From NCBI RefSeq assembly GCF_013375155.1, contig NZ_JABXOF010000003.1, positions 62,001 through 126,000 on the forward strand: 64,000 nucleotides of DNA, given 5' to 3'. Origin of the DNA: Serratia ureilytica. Its GTDB lineage: Bacteria > Pseudomonadota > Gammaproteobacteria > Enterobacterales > Enterobacteriaceae. Each line of letters starts with the position of its first letter. Position 1 is the first letter of the stretch. Shown one piece after another: positions 56,339 to 64,000 of the stretch. The notes below the pieces were generated by a model. That model did no database searches and was not told where the DNA came from. It worked only from the letters and a program-made list of their open reading frames with translations. Position numbers and translations under genes: made by a program.

Positions 56339-56533
56339 TCAATTGCTCTCGACGCGAGGATTGGCGTGGGTCGGCTGGCTGGGATAATCCACCTGATGCT
56401 TGTGCAGATAATCGCGTATCAGCTGGCGCACCACCTGGGAAGGGGTGACGTCCTGCTGCAGGCACAGCTCTTCCAGGGCTTTCTTTTTGTCCGGGTCAAT
56501 CAGCACCGTTAGCCGCGCCGTTTTCTTTTCCAT
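56339..56533 (-). CDS. Ribbon-helix-helix protein
   Basis: A 64-residue protein with the RHH pattern: beta strand ARLTVLIDPDKKKALEELC, then helix-turn-helix VTPSQVVRQLIRDYLHKH. GGAGG six bases before the ATG at 56533; the frame stays open far upstream but that is not coding-like. Such small regulators control toxin-antitoxin pairs, plasmids or metabolic genes. No toxin gene is adjacent, so it is either a stand-alone regulator or an orphan antitoxin. Confidence 0.75.
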   Translation of the reverse strand: MEKKTARLTVLIDPDKKKALEELCLQQDVTPSQVVRQLIRDYLHKHQVDYPSQPTHANPRVESN

Positions 56534-56613
56534 CAGGATCCTCCAGAGAATGATGACTGAATGATAATACCATGTGAGCGAAGCGGCCAGCCAGACAGCG
56601 CCGCCGCTCGTCT

Positions 56614-57402
56614 TTAGCGGAAATGCAGCCGCTCTATCTTGCGTGACAGGTAGCCGAGTTCGCAGTTGAACAGCTCGCCGCTGCCGGCGGCCAGCGTGCG
56701 CAGCGTGCTGAGCGGCAGCGACACCTGGGCCGGCGTAGCATAAATGATCACGTTGCCGCTGGGGGCGACGCAAAACAGCACGGTGGCGAATATCCGGTGC
56801 AGGCTGTGGTACAGCAAGCTGTTTTCGTCGGGCAGATCGTGGTAATTCAGCACCAGCCAGCCCCCGTCATTCAGCCGCGCGGCGCAGTTCTCGAGGAATG
56901 TCTGGGTGCCTTGCTGCGGATCCATGGCGAACGCCGAATAAAGATCGGAGAAAATCAGATCGTAACGCGTTTTGGCGGGCGGGCGCACGAAGTCCATGGC
57001 GTCGGCGGTGCGCAGGCTGATGGTGTCGGTGGCCGGCAGCGTAAAATAGCGGCGCGCGACGGCGATCACCGCGGCGCGCAGCTCAACGACCTCCAGGCGC
57101 ATAGCCGGATCGAGCGCGTGCAGCGCACGCAGCAGGCTGCCGCCGCCTAACCCCAGGATCAACGCCGACGTCGGCGGCTGCCAGGCCACCGCCATCAGCA
57201 TCGCTTTGATGTAGTTGTGGATCGGCTGTGCGGGGTTGCTGAGGCTCATCTTGCTTTGCTCGCAGATGCCGTCAAACCGCAGCGTGCGGTAGTCCTTGTG
57301 ATCGGAAACGATGATTTCGCCCCAGGCGTCGGCTTCGCGAGCGATCACCTGGCCACGCGGGGAGAAATCGAGGGTTCTGAGTAAGCTGTCAACCAGAGAC
57401 AT
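56614..57402 (-). CDS. Spermidine-synthase-like methyltransferase-fold protein
   Basis: A 262-residue protein with a Rossmann-like spermidine synthase core: ALILGLGGGSLLRALHAL (nucleotide-binding loop), LEVVELRAAVIAVARRYF, the DAMDFV segment and YDLIFSDLYSAF (acidic catalytic loop). It lacks the N-terminal beta-domain length of SpeE (E. coli 288) and the usual SpeD partner, so it is a paralogue of unclear substrate. The ATG at 57402 has AGGAG a bit far upstream (13 bases). Confidence 0.78.
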   Translation of the reverse strand: MSLVDSLLRTLDFSPRGQVIAREADAWGEIIVSDHKDYRTLRFDGICEQSKMSLSNPAQPIHNYIKAMLMAVAWQPPTSALILGLGGGSLLRALHALDPAMRLEVVELRAAVIAVARRYFTLPATDTISLRTADAMDFVRPPAKTRYDLIFSDLYSAFAMDPQQGTQTFLENCAARLNDGGWLVLNYHDLPDENSLLYHSLHRIFATVLFCVAPSGNVIIYATPAQVSLPLSTLRTLAAGSGELFNCELGYLSRKIERLHFR

Positions 57403-57436
57403 GGTATTCGCAGGGCTCCTTTGGCAAGCGGCCTGT

Positions 57437-57949
57437 TTACTTACGGGCGCACATGAAATCGGCGGTGCAAATGCGCCGGCCATCGATGCTGGCACGGCCG
57501 GTGAAGCGGGCGATCGCGCCGCGCCGGCGTACAAAGGCGACCTCCATCAACACCTGGTCGCCGGGACGGGCGGCGCGATAAAACCGCGCCCGCTGAATGG
57601 AAGCGAAGTAGTAATGTTCCCCTTCGTTCAGCGCCCCGAGATAGTAATGCGCCAGCAGACCGGTGCTTTGCGCCAGCGCTTCCACCAACAGCACGCCAGG
57701 AAAACCGGCGAAGCGCGCATGGCCGCTCCAGAACGTCGGCTCATTGGCGGTGATGTTCTTGATGGCGCTCAGCCGCCCTTCGGCGATGCAGGTGCCGGCG
57801 GGCAGCACGCGATCGACCAACAGACAGGGATAGCGATGAGGCAGAATCGCCTGAATATCGTGGAATTGCAGGGGGTGACCATGTAATGGCATGGGGGAGC
57901 GTGATCCTGTCTGCGGCGAATCCGGCGCGATGGCCGGCGTTCGGTCCAT
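57437..57949 (-). CDS. FabZ-like 3-hydroxyacyl-ACP dehydratase
   Basis: A 170-residue hot-dog-fold protein with the FabZ active site: His in IQAILPHRYPCLLVDRV and Glu in FPGVLLVEALAQSTGLLA. FabZ in enterobacteria normally lies in the lpxD-fabZ-lpxA cluster; this copy is isolated, with an N-terminal tail longer than FabZ by about 20 residues if the ATG at 57949 is right (57892 is an alternative). It may serve a secondary acyl-ACP pathway. Gap of 34 bp to the spermidine-synthase-like gene on the same strand. Confidence 0.8.
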   Translation of the reverse strand: MDRTPAIAPDSPQTGSRSPMPLHGHPLQFHDIQAILPHRYPCLLVDRVLPAGTCIAEGRLSAIKNITANEPTFWSGHARFAGFPGVLLVEALAQSTGLLAHYYLGALNEGEHYYFASIQRARFYRAARPGDQVLMEVAFVRRRGAIARFTGRASIDGRRICTADFMCARK

Positions 57950-58080
57950 AATGAGTGTAATGACATTATAATAAAATTATCATCAGATGTGCCAGATGAA
58001 AGACATGACGGCGGCGACGGTTGGGAAACAGCGAAGGAGGGGAAGACACCCGATCCTGACGATCGGGCGTGGCGGCGCGT

Positions 58081-58611
<531 letters not shown>

Positions 58612-58669
58612 TCAGTATAGCGCAAGAGGCCTGGGTGAAATCAACCGCTTGCGCCAGTAGAGGGCGATA

Positions 58670-59869
58670 TCAGGCCGCTACGCGCGCCGTTTTGCGCCCG
58701 CAGCGGATCCACAGCGCCACGGCCCCCGCCGCCGTCGCCAGCGCCACGACGCCCGGCCAGCCCGCGCTTGCCAGAATGCGGCTGCCGAGGGCGGCGCCGG
58801 TCGCCATGCCGATGAATACGCCGGTGAACAAGAGGGCGTTCAAGCGGCTGCGGGCCGCCGGATCAAGACCGTAGACGATGGTCTGGTGTGCGATCAGCGT
58901 CGCCTGGATGCCCAGATCGAATCCGACGGCGCTCAGCGCAATGAGAGCCAGCTGCGCCGGGAGCGGCAACAGCGGAAGCAGAAACATCAGGGCGAAGGCG
59001 GCCAGGACCAGTGCCGCGCCGATGCGGGTCACGGCGTCAGGGCCGTGCCGATCGGCCAGGCTTCCCGCCAACGGCGCCGCCAGCGCACCCGCCGCCCCTG
59101 CCAGACCAAACGCGCCGGCCGCCGCGCTGCCGATCTGGTAGCGCTCCGCCAGCATCAACGCCAGCGTTGACCAGAAAGCGCTGAAGCCCAATGACAGAAA
59201 GCCTTGCGCCAGCGTTGCACGCTGCAGCTCGGGATACGCGGCCCACAGATGCCCCAGCGAGCGCAGCAGCGCGGGGTAACTCAGCGCGTTATGGGGGCGA
59301 AGACGCGGCAACATGCGCCAGATAGCCAGCGTGATCGGCAAAACGCCCAGCGCCGCCAGCGCGTAAACGCTGCGCCAGCCGGCGAACTCGGCGAGCGCGC
59401 CGCTGAACACGCGCGACAGCAGAATACCGGCCAATAGCCCGGTCATCACCGCGCCGACGGTTTTGCCGCGGCTGGCCTCCGGCGCCAGCGTGGCGGCGGC
59501 GGGGATAATGTCCTGGGCGACGGTGGCGGTCAGGCCTATCGCCAGGCTGCTGAGCAACAACAGCGGGAATGAGGTGGCAAACGCGCAAAGCAGCAGCGTC
59601 AGCGTCAGCAGCGCGCCTTTGATCAGAATGATCCGCCGGCGATCGTACCGGTCGCCCAGCGGCGCCAACAGTAAAATGCCCAGCGCATAACCCAACTGGG
59701 TCAGCGTCGGCACCATGCCGGCATCGGCGACGCCGGCGTGGAAATCGGCGCCCATCATGCCGAGCATGGGCTGGCTGTAATAGATTGAAGCGACGCTGAG
59801 GCCGGCGCCGGCGGCCAGCAGAAACACGACGTTGGCGGACGGGGCGCCGTTGGTGGCGGTGGTGCTCAT
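58670..59869 (-). CDS. MFS transporter, DHA1-type
   Basis: A 399-residue, 12-span transporter with motif A in APLGDRYDRRRIILIKG and its repeat in the second half (GSLADRHGPDAVTRIG). Family members export drugs, sugars or metabolites. It is divergent from a LysR gene with a 97-bp gap, so regulation by that protein is likely. No substrate can be named. Confidence 0.87.
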   Translation of the reverse strand: MSTTATNGAPSANVVFLLAAGAGLSVASIYYSQPMLGMMGADFHAGVADAGMVPTLTQLGYALGILLLAPLGDRYDRRRIILIKGALLTLTLLLCAFATSFPLLLLSSLAIGLTATVAQDIIPAAATLAPEASRGKTVGAVMTGLLAGILLSRVFSGALAEFAGWRSVYALAALGVLPITLAIWRMLPRLRPHNALSYPALLRSLGHLWAAYPELQRATLAQGFLSLGFSAFWSTLALMLAERYQIGSAAAGAFGLAGAAGALAAPLAGSLADRHGPDAVTRIGAALVLAAFALMFLLPLLPLPAQLALIALSAVGFDLGIQATLIAHQTIVYGLDPAARSRLNALLFTGVFIGMATGAALGSRILASAGWPGVVALATAAGAVALWIRCGRKTARVAA

Positions 59870-59966
59870 GGCAAAGATCCCTGCAAAGTGAATGTGCGGC
59901 CATTTTTACCGCTTGCTTCATTCCGCTGTAGCCCCCTCGCAGGTAAAACTGTTATACACTTAACGT

Positions 59967-60908
59967 ATGAATAAAATTAATTTACCCAACGGCGACCGCA
60001 TAACTTTGCTGCATACGCTGGTGCGCATCGTCGAAAGCGGCAGCCTGTCGGCGGCGGCGCAGCAGCTGGGCACCTCACAACCGACGATCAGTCGGCGTCT
60101 GCAGGCGTTGGAGCAGCTGCTGGGCGCCAAACTGATCCAGCGGACGACTCACGCCCTCAAACTGACCGACGACGGCGAGCGCTGTTACCGCCAGGCGCGG
60201 GGGCTGATCGAGCAATGGCAAAGCCTGGAAGAAGGGCTGGGCGGCGCGCGCGACGAACCGGTCGGGGTGTTGCGCGTGCGGGCGCCGCACGCTTTCGGCC
60301 AGGATCAGCTGATCGGTCCGTTGGGCGAGTACCTGCGGCGCTACCCGCAAACTTACGTTGAGTGGACGCTGAACGATCATTCTCCGGACTTTATTCCCGA
60401 AGGCGTGGATTGCGCCATTCACGTCGGTGCGGTGACCGATCCGTCGGTCGTGGCGGTATTGCTGGCGGAGGTGCCGCGCAGCACGGTAGCGTCGCCGGCG
60501 CTGCTGAAGAGCCGAGAACCGGTTCGCTGTCTTGACGATTTGGCGCGGTTGCCGTGGCTGGCGTTGAACAGTTTTTATCGCAATGAAGTGGTGCTGACCC
60601 ATGTTGAGCGCGGCGAGCAGGGGCGGTTCGATATAACGCCGAGGTTGAGCACCGACAGCCTGTACGCGGTACGCAAGGCGGCGCTGGAGGGGCTGGGCGT
60701 CGCGATTGTCTCCTCCTGGCTGGTGCGGGACGATGTGGCCGACGGGGCGCTGCAAACCGTGTTGCCGGCCTGGCGCGCCGCGCCGCTGCCTATCTACCTG
60801 CTGTATCCCTACGCCAGCTATTACCCGGCTCGCCTGCGCAAGTTCATGGAAATGATGAAAGAAGTGATGCCGCGCATTCTCGGCGCGCGGCCGCCGGCGG
60901 CGGGCTGA
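59967..60908 (+). CDS. LysR-family transcriptional regulator
   Basis: A 313-residue regulator: the helix-turn-helix is SGSLSAAAQQLGTSQPTISR with RRLQALEQLLGAKLIQRTTHALKLTDDG following, of the CrgA/PA2758-like type, then an effector domain with FIPEGVDCAIHVG. It is divergent from the MFS transporter at 58670 and the 97-bp gap probably holds both promoters. It is convergent with the SelW-like gene 6 bp away. Confidence 0.88.
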   Translation: MNKINLPNGDRITLLHTLVRIVESGSLSAAAQQLGTSQPTISRRLQALEQLLGAKLIQRTTHALKLTDDGERCYRQARGLIEQWQSLEEGLGGARDEPVGVLRVRAPHAFGQDQLIGPLGEYLRRYPQTYVEWTLNDHSPDFIPEGVDCAIHVGAVTDPSVVAVLLAEVPRSTVASPALLKSREPVRCLDDLARLPWLALNSFYRNEVVLTHVERGEQGRFDITPRLSTDSLYAVRKAALEGLGVAIVSSWLVRDDVADGALQTVLPAWRAAPLPIYLLYPYASYYPARLRKFMEMMKEVMPRILGARPPAAG

Positions 60909-60914
60909 TGCCGT

Positions 60915-61208
60915 TCAGTGCCGGGCTTTTTTGCCGTCGCTGTGGCCGAGGGAACGCTCGGGAAAGCTGTGATCGCGCAGCCGCTGCTTTAACTGCGCCG
61001 CATCGGGGAAGCCGCCGTCAATTTTGCGATCCCAAATCATCACGCCATCGACGCTGATTTGATACACCCCGCCGGTGCCCGGCATCAGGGTGACGGAGGC
61101 GAGATCGTCGCCGAAGGTATTGAGCAGCTCTTGCGCCATCCAGCCGGCGCGCAGCAACCAATTGCATTGTGAACAGTAGTGAATCGTAACGGCGGGGGCA
61201 TTTTTCAT
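60915..61208 (-). CDS. SelT/SelW/SelH-family redox protein
   Basis: A 97-residue thioredoxin-like protein with the CxxC motif CSQC at residues 12-15 (IHYCSQCNWLLRAGWMAQEL) and the family segment MPGTGGVYQISVDGVMIWDRK. The Sel members in animals use selenocysteine at the second redox position; here it is Cys. A disulfide/glutathione-linked redox role is assumed. It lies next to the sulfide-oxidation cluster, but a separate transcript is likely. Confidence 0.85.
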   Translation of the reverse strand: MKNAPAVTIHYCSQCNWLLRAGWMAQELLNTFGDDLASVTLMPGTGGVYQISVDGVMIWDRKIDGGFPDAAQLKQRLRDHSFPERSLGHSDGKKARH

Positions 61209-61335
61209 CGTTGATCGACCGGTTAGTGGTGACGGCTTGCAATCAGCCTGATGGCTCGCAAGCGATGGTGGCTGTGTATCGCCAAATAGTCAAGCGCCTG
61301 CGGAAGCCGCGAGGCGCGGATAACGATGACGGTCG

Positions 61336-62571
61336 CTATGGTTTGCTTTTGGCAAACCATTCGACCCCGCGCAACATGCCCGCCCAGTAAAATTTGGGTA
61401 AAAACCAGGCCTTCAGCCACCATGCCATACGGCTGGGATGCGTGTTGTCGAACAGAGGAAAGGTGGGGAGCAATTTACTGTCGTAACCAAACTCCGCCAG
61501 AACAACCTTGCCTTTCTCTACCGTCAATGGGCAGGAGCCATAACCATCATACCGTGCCGCATCAGGGGCGCCGTTAAGCTGCGCCGCGATGTTCTCTGCC
61601 ACCACCACCACCTGTTTGCGAGCCGCCGCCAGGGTTTTGGCATTTGGCGTGGCACAACAGTCGCCAACCGCAAAAATCGTCTGCCACTGCTTATGCCGTA
61701 GGGTGAATTTATCCACGTCGCACCAACCTGACTCGTCAGACAACCCACTTTGCGAAATGAACGCCGGCGCAGATTGCGGCGGCACTACGTGCAGCATATC
61801 GAAGGGCAGTGTCACTTCGCGTTTGCCTTCTTCATCACCGTCCAGAGAAAAGGTCGCTTGCCGACGCTGCCCATCAACGCGAACTAAATTATGCCGGAAG
61901 TTGACCTGTGCGCGGTATTTTTTCAAGTAATCGGTCAGCGGAGGAACAAATTGCGGCACGCCGAATACCGCCGCGCCCGCCAGGCAAAAATTGACGTTAA
62001 TATTATTAAGGACACCTTGTCGCCGCCAGTGATCGCATGAAAGGTATAAGGCTTTTTGCGGCGCGCCGGCGCATTTTATCGGAATTGGTGGTTGAGAAAA
62101 TATCGCCTCGCCGCCTTGCATTTCACGAACCAGTTTCCAGGTGTATTCCGCAAGATCAAAACGATAATTAGAGGTGACGCCATTCATTCCCAACGTTTCT
62201 TCAAGACCCTCTATTTTATCCCAACGTAAAACGAGGCCGCAGGCAACAATAAGGAAGTCGTAGTTTATTTTCTGCCCTTGGCGGGTCTCGACATATTTTG
62301 GGCCGGGCTCCACTCTGACCACGCTATCCTGAATCCATGCGGTTCCTGGGGGGATGACGGCGCGCATGGAACGCCGCGTTTCATTGATATCAAAAAGCCC
62401 GCCGCCCACCAGGGTCCATGCCGGTTGATAATAATGACAGTCGCCAGGTTCAATTACCGTTATATCAATGCCTTTAACTCGCTTCCTTATGCTTGCCACG
62501 ACGCTTATTCCAGATGAACCACCGCCAATAACAACAACTTTTTTCTGGGTGTTTATTTTTTCCGGTTTCAT
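61336..62571 (-). CDS. Sulfide:quinone oxidoreductase
   Basis: A 411-residue flavoprotein of the disulfide oxidoreductase superfamily: FAD site VVVIGGGSSGISVVASIRK, the substrate Cys in PIPIKCAGAPQKALYL and the second flavin region TIFAVGDCCATPNAKTLAAARKQ with a further Cys. It oxidises sulfide at the membrane, passing electrons to quinone and making sulfane sulfur. Its C-terminus (WWLKAWFLPKFYWAGML) has amphipathic membrane-anchor helices. Divergent from a TauE permease and DUF442 gene, forming a sulfide-response cluster. Confidence 0.88.
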   Translation of the reverse strand: MKPEKINTQKKVVVIGGGSSGISVVASIRKRVKGIDITVIEPGDCHYYQPAWTLVGGGLFDINETRRSMRAVIPPGTAWIQDSVVRVEPGPKYVETRQGQKINYDFLIVACGLVLRWDKIEGLEETLGMNGVTSNYRFDLAEYTWKLVREMQGGEAIFSQPPIPIKCAGAPQKALYLSCDHWRRQGVLNNINVNFCLAGAAVFGVPQFVPPLTDYLKKYRAQVNFRHNLVRVDGQRRQATFSLDGDEEGKREVTLPFDMLHVVPPQSAPAFISQSGLSDESGWCDVDKFTLRHKQWQTIFAVGDCCATPNAKTLAAARKQVVVVAENIAAQLNGAPDAARYDGYGSCPLTVEKGKVVLAEFGYDSKLLPTFPLFDNTHPSRMAWWLKAWFLPKFYWAGMLRGVEWFAKSKP

Positions 62572-62663
62572 GCAGGCCTCCTTTCATAAGAAAGTAGGGG
62601 GTTAATGCCCAGATTAAAAGGGGATTCATAGAACTTATGGTTATATTGAAAATCACATATTCG

Positions 62664-62688
62664 ATTTAGCTATATGTAATAGCTAAAT
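62664..62688. promoter_or_regulatory. Perfect inverted repeat between the sulfide genes
   Basis: Nine-base arms ATTTAGCTA and TAGCTAAAT separated by TATGTAA, in the divergent intergenic region, overlapping or next to the promoters of both sides. Its form suits an ArsR-type sulfide-responsive repressor (BigR/SqrR/YgaV group), but I infer this only from gene context. Confidence 0.65.
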
Positions 62689-62700
62689 ATAATAAGTTAT

Positions 62701-62730
62701 TTGACAATCAATGCGAACTGATCGTTAATA
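62701..62730 (+). promoter_or_regulatory. Predicted promoter of the TauE gene
   Basis: A consensus -35 TTGACA (62701-62706) and a -10-like TTAATA (62725-62730) with 18-bp spacing, starting 13 bp after the inverted repeat and ending 32 bp before the TTG start codon. Confidence 0.55.
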
Positions 62731-62762
62731 AATGCCACAAACACCGTTCAGGAATTAACGCA

Positions 62763-63548
62763 TTGGATTTTTTCCATTTTACTTTTTATACCCTGATGTT
62801 ATTGGTGATAACCGGAGGAATAGTCGGATTTCTCTTGGCCCTGACAGGCGGAGGCGGCTCCATCGTTTGTGTGCCGCTGCTGCTGTATATGGTGCAAATC
62901 CCGGATACGCATTTGGTGATAGGCACCAGCGCCATGGCCGTCGCCGTCAGCGCGCTGCTCAACCTTTTTGCGCACGCCGCCAAAGGAAACGTCCGGTGGC
63001 GAACCGGCATTGTCGTGTCACTGGTCGCGGTGGTCGGGACGCTGGCAGGTTCACAGATGGGAAAAATCACGGACGGGCGCTATCTAACCCTGCCTTTCGC
63101 TTTGCTGATGCTGATTGTCGCCGGATTAACGCTGAAAAAAAATCACCGGGCCGGCAACGGGTTGGCTTCCCCGGATGCAACCTTTCATCCCGCCATCGTG
63201 TGGCCCAGCGTGTTGGCGCTCGGCGCGGTGGCCGGCTTTCTGGGTATCGGCGGCGGATTTTTAGTGGTGCCGGCGCTGCTCTGGTTTTTCCGCTTTTCGC
63301 TGCTTGAAGCGGTGGCCACCTCGCTGGTGGTGGTTTCTGCCATGGGTTTATCGACGAGCGCAAGCTATGCCTTGTCCGGCAAGGTGTCGCTCGTCATCAC
63401 GTGCTGGCTGATCGTCGGCGGTGTTCTGGGGGGCGTCGTGGGGGTTGCGCTCACCGAGCGCCTGAAGAAACGCGAGGACATTATCCGTGTGCTCTACGCC
63501 GCCATGCTCTTGGTGCTGGCCCTTTATATGCTTTTTAAAAGCTTATAA
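62763..63548 (+). CDS. TauE/SafE-family permease of the sulfide cluster
   Basis: A 261-residue membrane protein of the same family as the gene at 4555, with LALTGGGGSIVCVPLLLYMV and the second-repeat GAVAGFLGIGGGFLVVPALLWFF. In sulfide clusters such permeases are thought to move sulfite or related anions out. The TTG at 62763 is the only start with a ribosome site (AGGA, nine bases). Between it and the divergent oxidoreductase lies a perfect inverted repeat. Co-transcribed with the DUF442 gene 16 bp downstream. Confidence 0.85.
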   Translation: MDFFHFTFYTLMLLVITGGIVGFLLALTGGGGSIVCVPLLLYMVQIPDTHLVIGTSAMAVAVSALLNLFAHAAKGNVRWRTGIVVSLVAVVGTLAGSQMGKITDGRYLTLPFALLMLIVAGLTLKKNHRAGNGLASPDATFHPAIVWPSVLALGAVAGFLGIGGGFLVVPALLWFFRFSLLEAVATSLVVVSAMGLSTSASYALSGKVSLVITCWLIVGGVLGGVVGVALTERLKKREDIIRVLYAAMLLVLALYMLFKSL

Positions 63549-63564
63549 GACAGAAGGAAAAAAT

Positions 63565-64000
63565 ATGCGCATCCGTACATACCATCATCAGCTCTCCTTT
63601 TCGGGGGCGCCCGCAGCGAGTGATTTCGCTACCCTGCATCAACAAGGCTACCGGCTTATTGTCAACAACCGGCCAGATGAAGAACCGGGGGAGCATCTAT
63701 CCCATCAGCAAGAGAAAACGCTGGCTGAAGGCATGGGCATAGACTACGTCTATCTTCCTTACACGTTCGACACGCTGACCTGGGAGACCGTTTATACCTT
63801 CCATTACCTGTTGCGGCGGGGCAAGAAGACCCTGGCGCACTGCCGGAGCGGGGCGCGCTCAGCCTGCCTTGCTCTGCTGCATGCGCTGCGCGAAGGGCGG
63901 ATCGATGAAGCGCGATTCCGCAGCCAATGCGAAGAATATGGCGCGGATGCCGATAAGGCGCTCAGCTGGTATCGCCGGCATCAGTCCGTTCAGTCTCATG
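63565..64000 (+). CDS. DUF442 phosphatase/sulfurtransferase-like protein (3' end missing)
   Basis: About 145 codons before the window ends. The protein has the protein-tyrosine-phosphatase-like P-loop HCRSGARS (bases about 63838-63861) and the upstream LIVNNRPDEE characteristic of the DUF442/beta-lactamase-hydrolase-like (Blh) phosphatase domain. In bacteria such proteins sit with sulfide-responsive repressors and may act as sulfur transferases. Ribosome site AGAAGGAA. Whether a beta-lactamase-fold persulfide dioxygenase domain is fused or follows cannot be seen. Confidence 0.78.
   Translation, partial: MRIRTYHHQLSFSGAPAASDFATLHQQGYRLIVNNRPDEEPGEHLSHQQEKTLAEGMGIDYVYLPYTFDTLTWETVYTFHYLLRRGKKTLAHCRSGARSACLALLHALREGRIDEARFRSQCEEYGADADKALSWYRRHQSVQSH

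Noticed and set aside
58050-58068. Hairpin CCCGATC / GATCGGG after the YqhA gene
   Set aside because: The stem is short and lacks a T-run on the relevant strand, so I did not list it as a terminator.

Overview
The window looks like chromosome of a GC-rich enterobacterium, most probably Serratia (S. marcescens group). This rests on a serralysin-type metalloprotease next to its small periplasmic inhibitor, on clear enterobacterial orthologues (OsmB, MdtG, YqhA, YdgJ-like, YjcB-like) and on the strongly GC-biased codon use. Species is inferred from gene content, not from a marker gene. I saw no rRNA, tRNA, insertion sequence, integrase or CRISPR array.

Layout. 1-5.3 kb: the 3' part of a molybdopterin dehydrogenase fused to a three-haem cytochrome c, a LysR regulator and a TauE/SafE permease. 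5.3-9.5 kb: an AT-rich patch followed by a peptide-export cassette, with a 16-codon double-glycine leader ORF, a small membrane protein (candidate immunity), an HlyD-type adaptor and a C39-peptidase ABC transporter. 9.7-11.6 kb: a pair of aminopeptidases (P1 and M55 families). 11.8-17 kb: a Tat-exported molybdenum hydroxylase operon (large subunit, 2Fe-2S subunit, membrane cytochrome c) convergent with a Tat-exported bicupin of the oxalate decarboxylase family. 17.3-19.4 kb: LysR regulator divergent from a split chromate transporter. 19.4-21.8 kb: protease inhibitor and serralysin-like protease, divergent. 21.8-23.5 kb: a RibD/DHFR-like reductase and an exported alpha/beta hydrolase.

23.7-34.1 kb is the most unusual part. 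A DUF1795 (Eag-type) chaperone and a full-length PAAR-Rhs effector with a nucleotidyltransferase-like toxin tip and immunity gene are followed by an array of displaced Rhs C-terminal tips. These are one with an AHH nuclease domain, one with a frameshifted ParB-like domain and one reduced to a core relic. Each is followed by low-GC small genes that are probably immunity genes, and a tail of further small genes has no toxin left.

34.2-42.6 kb: PhzF-like protein, EamA exporter, AraC regulator with a VOC protein, two small exported proteins behind a Fur-box-like sequence, MdtG, and an isochorismatase-fold protein translationally coupled to an FUSC-type membrane protein, followed by a MarR regulator. 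42.6-47 kb: YjcB-like protein and an adjacent PBP2/PBP3 paralogue pair. 47.3-49.3 kb: a chemoreceptor pseudogene and osmB. 49.5-61.2 kb: a mixed set of small enzymes, regulators (Rrf2, DeoR, RHH, LysR), MFS transporters, a spermidine-synthase-like protein, a FabZ-like dehydratase and YqhA. 61.3-64 kb: a sulfide-handling cluster (sulfide:quinone oxidoreductase divergent from a TauE permease and a DUF442 phosphatase/sulfurtransferase-like gene cut by the window edge), with a perfect inverted repeat between them.

All positions were read by eye from the sequence. Start codons were chosen from Shine-Dalgarno placement and family alignment from memory. Functional calls rest on recognised motifs; no database search was run.
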